Part shown: piece by piece, positions 49,309 through 58,881 of the stretch | How the letters are laid out: every line of letters begins with the position of its first letter | How positions within the stretch are numbered: the stretch's first letter is position 1 | DNA from: Candidatus Obscuribacter sp. | GTDB taxonomy: Bacteria > Cyanobacteriota > Vampirovibrionia > Obscuribacterales > Obscuribacteraceae | Length of the DNA: 64,000 nucleotides | Assembly (NCBI GenBank): GCA_016718315.1 | Contig: JADKDV010000004.1 | Span: 682,001 to 746,000, forward strand | Direction: 5' to 3' | Made by a program: the position numbers and the translations under genes | Notes under the pieces: model-generated | Database searches by the model: none | Told to the model about the DNA's origin: nothing | The model's input: only the letters and a program-made list of their open reading frames with translations

Positions 49309-51654
49309 TTAGTCGTTCTTGCTGCTGTCAAACTTGCCTACGCCTTCGTAGACGATTACTTTAGTGTTAGGCAGTTGTTTTTTGATGTATTTGCCGCTAG
49401 TGACATGCATGTCTTGGGGCTCATTGATGATCAATCTGGGCAGCTTACTTAGATGGCTATAGAGTTTTATATCTGCATTATTGGTGCGGCCAAACTTTAA
49501 CTCCAACTCTTCCAACTGAGTAACCTTGCCCAGCGCTGTCAGGCTTTCTTCGCTCATTGTGTTGTTGATTAAAACCAGTGATTTTAGACAATTGATCTTT
49601 TGTATTGCGGCGATATCATTTGTAGATACCTGTCCGTTTAGCTCTAGCTTGCGTAATTGTTTACTACTTTTGAGTTTGTCTAGCAAGACGGATAGCGAGC
49701 TGTTTACGCTTACTTCCAGGTTGGTCAAGGCTGGCAGTATCTGCAGTTTGGCTAGTTCGGCATTGGCAAGATTGTCTTCATCGATGCGCAGCAGCTTCAG
49801 GCTTTTTAGTGAGTTCACCGCTGGTAGTGCCTGGGCTGTCAGTTGCGAGTCGCGTATTGTCAGTATTCTAAGTCCTGTGAGCTTGGTGATTGGCTCTAGT
49901 GCTTTGCTAGCTGACAGGTCTATTTTGTCCATGTCTAGCTTGTAGAGATCGTTAGCCCTAAATCCTTTGAGTACAGTGCAGCCGACTGCCATCGGGGTGA
50001 GGACAAATTCCAGCGGTGTGCCCTGTCTTAGCAGCAGGCGACCTTTGGCCGGATAGTGGTTTGATAGCTTTTCGGCTCTTGCATCTGCTACGCGGGTGGG
50101 GAATTCTCTAGCTGCCTGCTCATCTGTGCAATAGTCGATGGTGCCAATTTGATCATCATCAGGAAAATCAAACACTGTCATGCCTGGGTACTGTTTTGAG
50201 AGATCATCATCGGCATAGATTTTGCCACTATAGGTGAGGATTTTGCTTGTGGTCTGTGTGGCATTGGGATCGCGCACATATCTATCGATGTGGGCACTTT
50301 TGAGTTCTTCTGTTTGAGCTGTCGCGGCACTATTTATCAGCGCTGCTTGCTTTTTTTGCTTGTCTTGTTCTGTCTCGCCGCCCATAAACAGAGTACAAGT
50401 AAACACAGCGATGAGCAGCGCGGCTACGCCTGCGCCTATTGCCAAAAGTACTGTGCCACTGACTTGTTTGATTTCGTTTTTATTTTTATTGCCAGACCAT
50501 TTTTTGTTTTGATTTTTTTTGTCTGCACGCCCGCTTTTGCTTGCGGATTTGTTGTCGCTGTCTTTGCTGCTGCCTTTTTTGTCAGCCTTGCTGCTGCTCT
50601 TAAGTCCACTTTTACTATAGCCGCGCACGTCTTCTACTGGCTCTGCCACTGGCTCTTTGCCTTGTTTGATACGCTCCAGATCTAGTGCCAGTTCTTTGGC
50701 ATTCTGGTAGCGTTTACGAGGCTCTTTAGCCAGGCAACGAGCCACGACACGTTCGATGGCTGGGGCAAAAGCACGCTTACTGTTAAAGCTCAGTGTCGGA
50801 GGATCTTCTTCGATATGGAGCATTACTGTATCGAGCGGTGTCTCGCCATCAAAAGGCACCACACCGGTTAATACTTCGTACAGGCTGCAACCAATGGAGT
50901 AGATATCGGAGCGCGCATCCACAGCCTCGCCCATGCATTGTTCTGGGCTCATATAAAAGGGACTGCCAAATACCTCACCGGTAGCAGTCATAGACTGAGC
51001 ATCGCTGCCTGGATCAGTCAGTTTGAGGATGCCAAAATCGAGGATTTTGACTGATAGCTCACCGGAGGGATCATTGCATAAAAATATATTGCCAGGTTTG
51101 ATGTCCCGGTGGATGATACCGTTGCGGTGAGCATAGCCAAAGCCATCTAGTGCTTTGACAAAGATATCGATTGTGCGTGTAAGAGATAGCGGACCGCTCT
51201 CTCTTATGATTGTCTCAAGGTCTTGACCTTGCAGATAATCCATGGCGTAAAAAGGCAGGCTAGAGTCATGTATACCGAGATCGTATATCTGGATCAAGCA
51301 GGGGTGGGTCAGACCTGCCATCACTTTTGCTTCATTTTGAAATCTCTTCCAGTTTTGTGCATTGACCAGCTCAGGAGATAAAACCTTGAGGGCGCAAACG
51401 CGGCCCAGAGCTGTTTGTGAGGCTTTGTAGACGACACCCATGCCGCCTCGTCCTATGACCGAGACTATTTTAAATGCGCCACCGACTATAGTGCCTTCTT
51501 TTAGCTCTGAGCCAGAGAGCTTGGATTTATCAAGCTTTTTACGATCAAATTTGCGCCCCATCGTGCTGCCACCAGCCCAGACTCGCGAGATGGTCTGGCG
51601 GCGATTGTCGTTTAGCTTGATGTCTCTGGCGTTTTTGTCGGTCATTACGTCCAT
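49309..51654 (-). CDS. Ser/Thr protein kinase with membrane helix and LRR ectodomain
   Basis: The ATG at 51654 is preferred to a TTG at 51672; 51645 is also possible. The protein of about 781 residues has a Hanks-type kinase (Gly loop VIGRGGMGVVYKA, Lys in CALKVL, IIHRDIKPGN, ILDFGI, SPEQC) in roughly residues 60-330. A Lys/Ser-rich disordered juxtamembrane stretch and one membrane helix (VLLAIGAGVAALLIAVFTCTLF) follow. The outside part has a small domain and six or so leucine-rich repeats (GLRILTIRDSQLTAQALPAV and similar). It is a bacterial receptor-kinase layout, with LRRs sensing outside and the kinase inside. Five bases separate its frame from the twin upstream, so both are in one operon. 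Confidence 0.9.
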   Translation of the reverse strand: MDVMTDKNARDIKLNDNRRQTISRVWAGGSTMGRKFDRKKLDKSKLSGSELKEGTIVGGAFKIVSVIGRGGMGVVYKASQTALGRVCALKVLSPELVNAQNWKRFQNEAKVMAGLTHPCLIQIYDLGIHDSSLPFYAMDYLQGQDLETIIRESGPLSLTRTIDIFVKALDGFGYAHRNGIIHRDIKPGNIFLCNDPSGELSVKILDFGILKLTDPGSDAQSMTATGEVFGSPFYMSPEQCMGEAVDARSDIYSIGCSLYEVLTGVVPFDGETPLDTVMLHIEEDPPTLSFNSKRAFAPAIERVVARCLAKEPRKRYQNAKELALDLERIKQGKEPVAEPVEDVRGYSKSGLKSSSKADKKGSSKDSDNKSASKSGRADKKNQNKKWSGNKNKNEIKQVSGTVLLAIGAGVAALLIAVFTCTLFMGGETEQDKQKKQAALINSAATAQTEELKSAHIDRYVRDPNATQTTSKILTYSGKIYADDDLSKQYPGMTVFDFPDDDQIGTIDYCTDEQAAREFPTRVADARAEKLSNHYPAKGRLLLRQGTPLEFVLTPMAVGCTVLKGFRANDLYKLDMDKIDLSASKALEPITKLTGLRILTIRDSQLTAQALPAVNSLKSLKLLRIDEDNLANAELAKLQILPALTNLEVSVNSSLSVLLDKLKSSKQLRKLELNGQVSTNDIAAIQKINCLKSLVLINNTMSEESLTALGKVTQLEELELKFGRTNNADIKLYSHLSKLPRLIINEPQDMHVTSGKYIKKQLPNTKVIVYEGVGKFDSSKND

Positions 51655-51677
51655 TTTACAGGACTTTGGCAAATGCG

Positions 51678-53975
51678 TTATGGTGTAAAAAAGGCTGTAC
51701 TGGCATTGCGCTGGCTGGGCTCGACAATTTTAACAAACTTGATCATCTTATCTAGCTGCTTTTCTACGTCCTTATTCCATTTTGGATTGTGCGAGCTTAT
51801 CGTCAATTCTTCCAAATCGGGGAAGTATTCCTTGAAGATGCTCAAGCAGTTGGGTGAGAGATTGGAATCAGAGACACAAAGCTTTTTGATTTTTTTGAGG
51901 GTACCGAGTTGCACTAACTGATCGTCACTCAAAGAAGTGCTATTGAGGTCGAGAGTTTCGAGATTTTTGAGTGTTTTGATTATGTTCAGTTCTTTATGGC
52001 TCAGTGGAGTGTCGCCGAGCTTTAGCTCCTCTAGCTCAAGATCGTCTCTCAGGGCTGGCAGGATATCAAATTGATTAGCAAGCTCTCTCACGTTGAGAGA
52101 CTTTAGTTGGCGCAGTCTTTTGAGTTTGAGCAATTGAGCAATGCTAAACCCAGTGGCTTTTACAGTGAGCTTTTTGAGGTGCTTTTGCTGATCGATAAAG
52201 CCAAATGATTTATCTGTGACGTCGCTTGATGTAAAGTCTATATCTTTTAAAGATGTGATTTTGGAGAGGTGCTTAATGAGCCCATCTCCGTCTTCGGCAC
52301 ATTTCTTAAACATGATGGATTTTAGCTCGCCATCTCTAAAGTTGGCGACCATGGCTGGGTCATTGTTGGCTTCGGGTCTAAGCTCCAGACCTAAGTGGGC
52401 ACCTCTGGGTGTATAGACCTCTCCGCTGGCTGGTACTCGACCGTCCGTATATTGTTTGCCATCAGGGGTAGTACCAGCGGACCAGGAGAGCATTCCAAGC
52501 GAATTGTAACCAGGGAAGATATACAACGTAGCTTGTCTGCCATTTAACATTGTGTCGCCATGATTAAAGTCAATTCCTCTGAAGTTGTTTGACTTTTGGA
52601 TGTCCTCAAAACCATCTGCGGCAAAGTTTTTTTCGTCAGTCTCATCTACCGGCTCTCGCTCTGCGGACAATGCTGGCAGTTGACCATTATCCAGGGCGCG
52701 TTTAACTTCGGCCTCGTTTTGTTTTCTGATTGTGGATTTAAGGCGCGGTTTGCGCGATATTTTGTTGCCTGAGTCTGTAGTGCTGCTAGATTGAGCGCTA
52801 TTATTTTTGCTAGCTACCGCTGTTGCCTTTTTGTCGGTCATAAAAAACATGGAGGCGCTTACAACTAGTGCCAGAGTCGAGGCCAGTCCTATGCCCATCC
52901 ACAAAAGTGTTTTGGTGTTTCCCGCTTTGACCTCGGCTTCATTGATATCTTCTTCGTTTTCATCTAATTCCTGCGCTGCAAGTTCATCGCGCAAGTTTAT
53001 ATAAGTAGGATTGAGGTCTTTGCCCTGTGCCAGACGCAGCAGGTCGACTTCTATCTCTTTCATCGATTGATAGCGGTCTTCTGGCTTTTTGCGCAAACAT
53101 TTGGCGATCAAATGTTCCATTGCTGGGCTAAAACTTTTGCTTGATACTTCTGATAGAGTCGGGGGCGTCTCGCTCTGGTGCATGCATATCGTTTTAAATG
53201 CATTCTCGCCCTTAAATGGTGGCCGACCGGTCAATGATTCGTAGATTGTGCAACCCAGCGAGTAGATGTCGGAGCGTGCGTCTACCTTTAGACCGAGGCA
53301 TTGCTCCGGGCTCATATAATAAGGACTGCCAAAAATTTCACCGGGCGCAGTCAGGCTCTGTGCCGCTTTGTTTTCGACTGTAGATAGTTTGGCAATACCA
53401 AAATCTAGCAGTTTGACTGTTGGTACGTCGGAGCTTTCTACTATGAGCATGATATTGGCTGGTTTAATATCGCGGTGTATGACACCGTGCCTGTGGGCAT
53501 AACCGAGTCCGTCGCATACTTGCAAAAATATACTGATAGCGTCTTTTTGATCTAACGGTCCAAGGCGCGAGATTACGCCATCGAGAGGCTCGCCCTCGAG
53601 CAAATCCATGGCATAAAACGGCAGGTCACCGTTATGCAGTCCCAGGTTGTACACCTTGACTACATTTTTATGATCCAGCTTGGAGATTACTTTGGCTTCT
53701 GTTTGAAATCTCAACCAGTTGACGTTATTTAGCTCTTGACCAGTCAACACTTTGACTGCAAAATCTTTCTGCAAAACCACATGGCGTGCACGGTAGACAT
53801 CACCCATACCGCCTTTGCCAATGGGGGTGATGACTTTGTATGCCCCACCAATCATCGTGCCTGCTGGCAGCAAATCTCGGTTGCCCTGGCTGATTGTGCC
53901 ATGAGTGACCAGCACAGTGGAGTCACTTGCTGGTATCGAGCTTGATATTTGTCCAGAGCTATTTTGAGTTTCCAT
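51678..53975 (-). CDS. Ser/Thr protein kinase with membrane helix and LRR ectodomain, twin copy
   Basis: 765 residues with the same architecture as the downstream gene. The kinase has Gly loop PIGKGGMGDVYRA, Lys in FAVKVL, VIHRDIKPANI, LLDFGIAKL and SPEQC. A polar linker leads to one membrane helix (TLLWMGIGLASTLALVVSASMFF), then a basic linker, a small outer domain and leucine-rich repeats (KLTVKATGFSIAQLLKLKRL, LEELKLGDTPLSHKELNII, LETLDLNSTSLSDDQLVQL). All catalytic residues are intact. The two kinases are likely duplicates with diverged LRRs, so they may recognise different ligands. The ligand side, presumed periplasmic, is inferred from the single-helix topology. Confidence 0.9.
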   Translation of the reverse strand: METQNSSGQISSSIPASDSTVLVTHGTISQGNRDLLPAGTMIGGAYKVITPIGKGGMGDVYRARHVVLQKDFAVKVLTGQELNNVNWLRFQTEAKVISKLDHKNVVKVYNLGLHNGDLPFYAMDLLEGEPLDGVISRLGPLDQKDAISIFLQVCDGLGYAHRHGVIHRDIKPANIMLIVESSDVPTVKLLDFGIAKLSTVENKAAQSLTAPGEIFGSPYYMSPEQCLGLKVDARSDIYSLGCTIYESLTGRPPFKGENAFKTICMHQSETPPTLSEVSSKSFSPAMEHLIAKCLRKKPEDRYQSMKEIEVDLLRLAQGKDLNPTYINLRDELAAQELDENEEDINEAEVKAGNTKTLLWMGIGLASTLALVVSASMFFMTDKKATAVASKNNSAQSSSTTDSGNKISRKPRLKSTIRKQNEAEVKRALDNGQLPALSAEREPVDETDEKNFAADGFEDIQKSNNFRGIDFNHGDTMLNGRQATLYIFPGYNSLGMLSWSAGTTPDGKQYTDGRVPASGEVYTPRGAHLGLELRPEANNDPAMVANFRDGELKSIMFKKCAEDGDGLIKHLSKITSLKDIDFTSSDVTDKSFGFIDQQKHLKKLTVKATGFSIAQLLKLKRLRQLKSLNVRELANQFDILPALRDDLELEELKLGDTPLSHKELNIIKTLKNLETLDLNSTSLSDDQLVQLGTLKKIKKLCVSDSNLSPNCLSIFKEYFPDLEELTISSHNPKWNKDVEKQLDKMIKFVKIVEPSQRNASTAFFTP

Positions 53976-54227
53976 TTGAGTTCTTTATGAGATTCCAGTC
54001 AGGGATGCCAATAGGTCGGGCGAGCGCGTCAGATCGGGCAATCTTCAGGAGATCGCCAGCAAAATTGACGCAATCGTGGTAATTTGACCAGCGATAATGT
54101 CGTTGGTCTGCTAAGTAGTGGTTAGCTACTTATCGCAATAGGTTCATACTATTAGTTACCCGGTTTGAGCGTCTCATAGTATTAAAGATCCATATCCAAA
54201 CGTTAAATCTAAGAGGTGTCAGACTTT

Positions 54228-54824
54228 ATGCCAGGTAAGCATGCCGCTCCGCGGGCTTTGATAGTGATTGATGTGCAAAAAGGTTTTGATCATCCCGGTT
54301 GGGGCAATCGCAACAATCCCAAAGCTGAATCACAAATTAAATCGCTGCTGGCATGTTTTCGCAAATTGCCTGCTAGCAACAAGATTGTGCATGTACGCCA
54401 TGATTCAGTCGAGGCTGATTCACCGCTGCGTCCCTTGCAGCATGGTCACGATTTTAAAGAGGAGGCTATTCCTCTTGATGGCGAAAGAGTCGAATGCAAA
54501 AACGTCAACAGCGCTCTAATCGGCACTGGTCTGGAACAATTTTTGCGCGACAACAATATCAAAGATCTGGTGCTCTGCGGCTTGACCACAGATCATTGTG
54601 TCTCCACTACAGCCAGGATGGCTGCCAATCTCGGTTTTAATGTTACTGTTGTCGAAGACGCTACTGCCACATTTAACCGTACCGGTCCTGGCGGCAAAGC
54701 GTTTTTGGCTCAAGATGTGCATGAATACGCCCTGGCCAGTCTCAATCACGAATTTGCTCGCATTGCTTCAACGGCGCAGGTCATCGAGGAGACACGGCTT
54801 TTGGTCTTTGAACCCTTAAGCTAA
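54228..54824 (+). CDS. Isochorismatase-family cysteine hydrolase
   Basis: I use ATG 54228, where AAGAGGTG precedes at a suitable distance; a GTG at 54216 falls inside that site. The 198-residue protein has ALIVIDVQKGF with the catalytic Asp, the Lys in VECKNVNSAL, and the nucleophile Cys in CGLTTDHCVSTTARMA. Members include nicotinamidase, isochorismatase and ureidoacrylate or other amidohydrolases. It is adjacent to xdhABC on the same strand, so a role in purine or N-heterocycle breakdown is possible but unproven. Confidence 0.85.
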   Translation: MPGKHAAPRALIVIDVQKGFDHPGWGNRNNPKAESQIKSLLACFRKLPASNKIVHVRHDSVEADSPLRPLQHGHDFKEEAIPLDGERVECKNVNSALIGTGLEQFLRDNNIKDLVLCGLTTDHCVSTTARMAANLGFNVTVVEDATATFNRTGPGGKAFLAQDVHEYALASLNHEFARIASTAQVIEETRLLVFEPLS

Positions 54825-54876
54825 GCAATCGTGTAATTTGCTATGATTTGCTTTTGCGTAACTGGCGGTGGGTTAA

Positions 54877-56418
54877 ATGCGCAGCAATATTGTCCTTTAT
54901 ATAAATGGTCGTGAGCATAGACCTCACGGTGCTGATGTTTTTATGCCGCTGACTGATTATTTGCGGTATCACCAGTCGATGCTTGGTACTAAGGTCGTAT
55001 GCGCAGAGGGCGATTGCGGAGCTTGTACTGTGCTTATTGGTCGCATCAAAGATCCGGCAGCCCAAGAGCTAGCAACAAAAGATCTGGCAACAAAAGATGC
55101 GTCTAGTAGTGTCGGCAAGCTTACCTATGTGCCAGTCAATGGTTGTATACAGTACATCTATCAACTGGATGGCTGTCATGTCATTACTGTAGAGGGGCTG
55201 ACTGCTGGCTCAAAATGCCACAAAGAGCTTAATCCTGTACAGGAGTCTATGGTCAAAAACAACGGAGCCCAGTGTGGTTATTGCACACCGGGCTTTATTG
55301 TTGCTATGTCTGCTGTCGCTTATTGTCCTGAGCTGGTTTATCGAGATACGAGTGCTAGTGCACAGCCTGGCTGTCACTCGGCTGAGCAAATTAAAGACGC
55401 TCTTACTGGCAATCTCTGCCGCTGTACTGGTTATGAGGCTATAGTCAAGGCTGGCTTGGAGAGTCAGTTTAGCGAGTTTACTCCGCTTACCTCTTTGTTT
55501 GAAGAAGCAAAAATTGCGCAACATCTAGCTCTTTTGAATGCTGATGAAGTCTTTATCGAAAGTGATGGACGTGAGTTTTATTTGCCCGCTACAGTCGAGA
55601 CTTGCTCGCAATATCTGGCTCAGCATCCGGATAGTACGCTGGTGTCCGGCGGTACTGATGTCTCGGTCAATTGCAACAAACGCGGATTTTGTCCTCCCTC
55701 TGTGGTGAGCACTGCCCGGTTGCCGGGACTGGCATCTATCGATACTCTGGTAGAAGACGGTCGCAAGGTATTGCGTGTTGGTGGCAGAGTTACTCTCAGT
55801 CAGCTTGAACGCACTATGTATGAGCAAATGCCGCAGCTCAATCATTTGCTCTGGACCTTTGGCTCGCCCCAAATAAGATTGGCTGGCACGCTTGCTGGTA
55901 ATATCGCCAATGGCTCACCAATCGCTGACACCATCCCCTATCTCATCTGTCTAGATGGTGCTGTGGAAGCATCGTCCACTCGTGGCAAGCGGCGCATTGC
56001 TATGCGTGATTTTTATCTCGGTTACAAGACTCTTGCTCTGGCAAAAGACGAAGTAATAACGGCTATCTATCTGCCTTTGCCTCATGATGATGAAATCGTG
56101 CGTTTGTATAAAATCACCAGACGCGAGCATCTCGATATCTCCAGTTTTACAGCTGCAATCAGCCTCAAGCTCTCTGCCACTCAGACAATCGAGCGAGCCA
56201 GTGTGGTCTTTGGTGGAGTTGCCGCGACAGTTATGCATATAGATGCAGTCGAAAACTTTTTAGTTGGCAAAGAGCACAGTCTGGCTACTTTTGTTGAAGC
56301 TGGTAAATTAGCTAAAGAGAGTATCAAGCCAATCACCGACGTGCGCGGCTCAAAAGATTATCGCCTGCAGCTCGCCCAAAACATCATGCGTAAGTTTTAC
56401 TTTGAGACTATAAACTAA
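54877..56418 (+). CDS. xdhA: Xanthine dehydrogenase small subunit (2Fe-2S and FAD domains)
   Basis: 513 residues. Residues 1-190 carry two [2Fe-2S] clusters: Cys42, Cys47, Cys50 (CAEGDCGACTVLIG) with Cys90, and Cys133, Cys136, Cys181, Cys183 (GAQCGYCTPG, LCRCTGYEAIV). From about 225 there is a FAD-binding CO dehydrogenase-type domain (STLVSGGTDVSVNCNK, LAGNIANGSPIADTIPYLICLDG). This matches XdhA of bacterial xanthine dehydrogenases, which pass electrons from the Mo centre to NAD. A small LATKD tandem duplication lies between the clusters. It is followed by xdhB and xdhC, 6 and 0 bases apart. Confidence 0.93.
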   Translation: MRSNIVLYINGREHRPHGADVFMPLTDYLRYHQSMLGTKVVCAEGDCGACTVLIGRIKDPAAQELATKDLATKDASSSVGKLTYVPVNGCIQYIYQLDGCHVITVEGLTAGSKCHKELNPVQESMVKNNGAQCGYCTPGFIVAMSAVAYCPELVYRDTSASAQPGCHSAEQIKDALTGNLCRCTGYEAIVKAGLESQFSEFTPLTSLFEEAKIAQHLALLNADEVFIESDGREFYLPATVETCSQYLAQHPDSTLVSGGTDVSVNCNKRGFCPPSVVSTARLPGLASIDTLVEDGRKVLRVGGRVTLSQLERTMYEQMPQLNHLLWTFGSPQIRLAGTLAGNIANGSPIADTIPYLICLDGAVEASSTRGKRRIAMRDFYLGYKTLALAKDEVITAIYLPLPHDDEIVRLYKITRREHLDISSFTAAISLKLSATQTIERASVVFGGVAATVMHIDAVENFLVGKEHSLATFVEAGKLAKESIKPITDVRGSKDYRLQLAQNIMRKFYFETIN

Positions 56419-56424
56419 AGCAAT

Positions 56425-58881
56425 ATGATTGAAGCTAATAAACCAACTCCCAAAAATATTCCACATGATTCGGCTGTCGGTCATGTTAGCGGCTCATCGG
56501 TTTATATCGATGATATGCCCTTTCAGTCCAACGAAGTCCTCGTGGACTATCTGGGCTCTCCTTATGCCAGGGGGCGTGTCCTCTCGCTAGATCTTGCTGA
56601 TGCCCTTGCTGTGCCAGGCGTAGTGGGACTTTATACTTATCGTGATTTGCACTCTAATAAATTTGGTCCGATACTGCAAGATGAGATTTTGCTGGTAGAA
56701 GAAATTGCTGAGTTTATTGGTCAGCCTGTGGTGGTGATTGCAGCACTCAGCCGCGAAGCAATCAAAATAGCCAAGCAAAAAATACAGCTGACTATGGAAG
56801 AACTGACTCCGGTCCTCACTGTGGATCAAGCTATAGAGCAAGAGCTCTTTATTGACCGCACATATAAGATAGAGCGCGGTGATGTGGACCATGCCATGGA
56901 GCAGGCGCCGCATACAATCAGTGGACGTCTCACCATGGGCGGTGCTGATCATTTTTATCTTGAGTCGCAAGCCTGTCTCGTTTGTCCCGGCGAGTACAAT
57001 CAGCTAGTAGTCCATTCCAGCACCCAAAACCCCTCAGAGGTACAGCACGAAGTAGCACATCTATTGGGACTCAATCTTAATCAAGTAGTCTGTATCACTA
57101 AGCGTATGGGTGGAGGCTTTGGTGGCAAGGAGTGTCAGGCTACTCATCCGGCAGTGATGGCAGCTCTTGTGGCGCAAAAGACCGGACGCCCAGCCCGTTT
57201 TGTCATGTCCAAAGACGACGACATGATGTATACCGGCAAGCGTCATCCCTTCCAAAACGATTATAAGATTGCTTTTGATGACAATGGCTTGATACTGGCT
57301 CTTGATGGGCAGCTTTATGCTGATGGCGGCGCTTATAACGATCTCAGCACCGCTGTCCTCGGTCGCGCTTTGACTCACATAGATAACGCTTATTACATCC
57401 CCAATCTGCGTGTTGTCGGTCGCATCGCTAAGACCAACTTCCCGCCTAACACTGCCTTTAGAGGCTTTGGTGGACCGCAGGGTGTGCTCACTATCGAGAG
57501 CATTATCGAGGAGATTGCTGCTTATCTCAAAAAAGACGCTTTAGATATCAGACGACTCAATTGCTACGGTGTCGATGAGCGCAATGTCACTCATTATGGT
57601 CAAACACTTGAGCAAAATACTCTGCCTCAGCTCTTTGATCAATTGACAGTGAGCAGCGATTACAAAGCGCGTCGGGCACAAATAGATGCCTTTAATGCCA
57701 GCTCCAAAACCCATCTCAAAGGTCTTGCCCTGACAGCAGTCAAGTTTGGTATATCGTTTACCAATAAATTTCTCAATCAAGCTAATGCTCTAGTCAATGT
57801 CTATCAAGACGGTACTATCCAGGTTTCTACTGGCGCTACTGAGATGGGTCAGGGTGTCAATACCAACCTCAAAATCATTGTCTCCGATGAGTTTGGCATT
57901 GATGCTGATCAAGTCATTGTCATGGCTACTTCCACCGAAAAGAACAACAATACCTCTGCTACTGCTGCCTCTTCAGCCACAGATCTTAATGGCTCTGCTG
58001 CACAAATAGCCTGTCGTAAAATCAAACAGGGCATGGCTATGGTGGCGGCAAAGCACTTTGGCTACACTCAAGAAACCACAGACAATGCCAATATAGTGTT
58101 TGCCAATGGCACTGTATATGATGCCAAAGTGCCAACTGATAAGCTGACCTTTAAACAGCTAGTCGGTATGACTTACCGTGAGCGTGTCAGCCTCGGTGAG
58201 CGCGGGCACTATGCTACGCCCAGTATCCATTTTGACTGGAATATCGGTCAGGGTAGTCCGTTTTTGTATTTTACAAATGGTGTTGCTGCTGCCGAAGTAT
58301 TAATTGACAGATTTACCGGTGAGCTAAAGGTAGACCGTGTCGACATCCTTATGGATATTGGTAAGTCACTCAATCCTGGCATCAACCGCGGTCAAATTAT
58401 TGGAGCGTTTTTTCAGGGGATGGGTTGGCTCACTCTGGAGGATTTGCGTTACTCCACTAAAGGTGCGCTTTTATCGCACTCGCCCACTACTTACAAAGTC
58501 CCTGGTGTATATGATCTGCCCCGCGTCTTTAACGTGGATGTAATCGACAACGACAATACGGTCAACGTGCGTGGCACCAAGGCGGTAGGCGAGCCACCGC
58601 TGTTGCTCGGTATCTCAGTATGGGCGGCTGTCAAAAACGCCCTCTCCTATGTCTCTGGTAGCCGTCTACCAGCGCTTAATACACCCGCCAGTGGCGAAGA
58701 AATCCTCTACAGACTGACTATGTTTGAGGAAGCTCCCTCTAAAGATCCGCTCTGGGGCGAAGGTGGTATGGTCTTAATCCGTGGTGTGTCTTATGCCCAC
58801 GGGGTGAGCAAGAGCGGCAATAGCCCTGCCTTTAGCAGTGGGGACGCAGCTGTGTCCATGATGCATAACCAGGATAGCTAA
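56425..58881 (+). CDS. xdhB: Xanthine dehydrogenase large, molybdopterin-binding subunit
   Basis: 818 residues with the Mo-cofactor motifs of the xanthine oxidase family: MGGGFGGKECQATHPAVMAALVA, TAFRGFGGPQGVL, STGATEMGQGVNTNLKI, and the active-site Glu in KAVGEPPLLLGISVWAAVKNAL. The family hydroxylates purines (hypoxanthine to xanthine to urate) or other N-heterocycles; sequence alone does not fix the substrate. It begins 6 bases after xdhA and needs the sulfurated cofactor that XdhC delivers. Confidence 0.95.
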   Translation: MIEANKPTPKNIPHDSAVGHVSGSSVYIDDMPFQSNEVLVDYLGSPYARGRVLSLDLADALAVPGVVGLYTYRDLHSNKFGPILQDEILLVEEIAEFIGQPVVVIAALSREAIKIAKQKIQLTMEELTPVLTVDQAIEQELFIDRTYKIERGDVDHAMEQAPHTISGRLTMGGADHFYLESQACLVCPGEYNQLVVHSSTQNPSEVQHEVAHLLGLNLNQVVCITKRMGGGFGGKECQATHPAVMAALVAQKTGRPARFVMSKDDDMMYTGKRHPFQNDYKIAFDDNGLILALDGQLYADGGAYNDLSTAVLGRALTHIDNAYYIPNLRVVGRIAKTNFPPNTAFRGFGGPQGVLTIESIIEEIAAYLKKDALDIRRLNCYGVDERNVTHYGQTLEQNTLPQLFDQLTVSSDYKARRAQIDAFNASSKTHLKGLALTAVKFGISFTNKFLNQANALVNVYQDGTIQVSTGATEMGQGVNTNLKIIVSDEFGIDADQVIVMATSTEKNNNTSATAASSATDLNGSAAQIACRKIKQGMAMVAAKHFGYTQETTDNANIVFANGTVYDAKVPTDKLTFKQLVGMTYRERVSLGERGHYATPSIHFDWNIGQGSPFLYFTNGVAAAEVLIDRFTGELKVDRVDILMDIGKSLNPGINRGQIIGAFFQGMGWLTLEDLRYSTKGALLSHSPTTYKVPGVYDLPRVFNVDVIDNDNTVNVRGTKAVGEPPLLLGISVWAAVKNALSYVSGSRLPALNTPASGEEILYRLTMFEEAPSKDPLWGEGGMVLIRGVSYAHGVSKSGNSPAFSSGDAAVSMMHNQDS

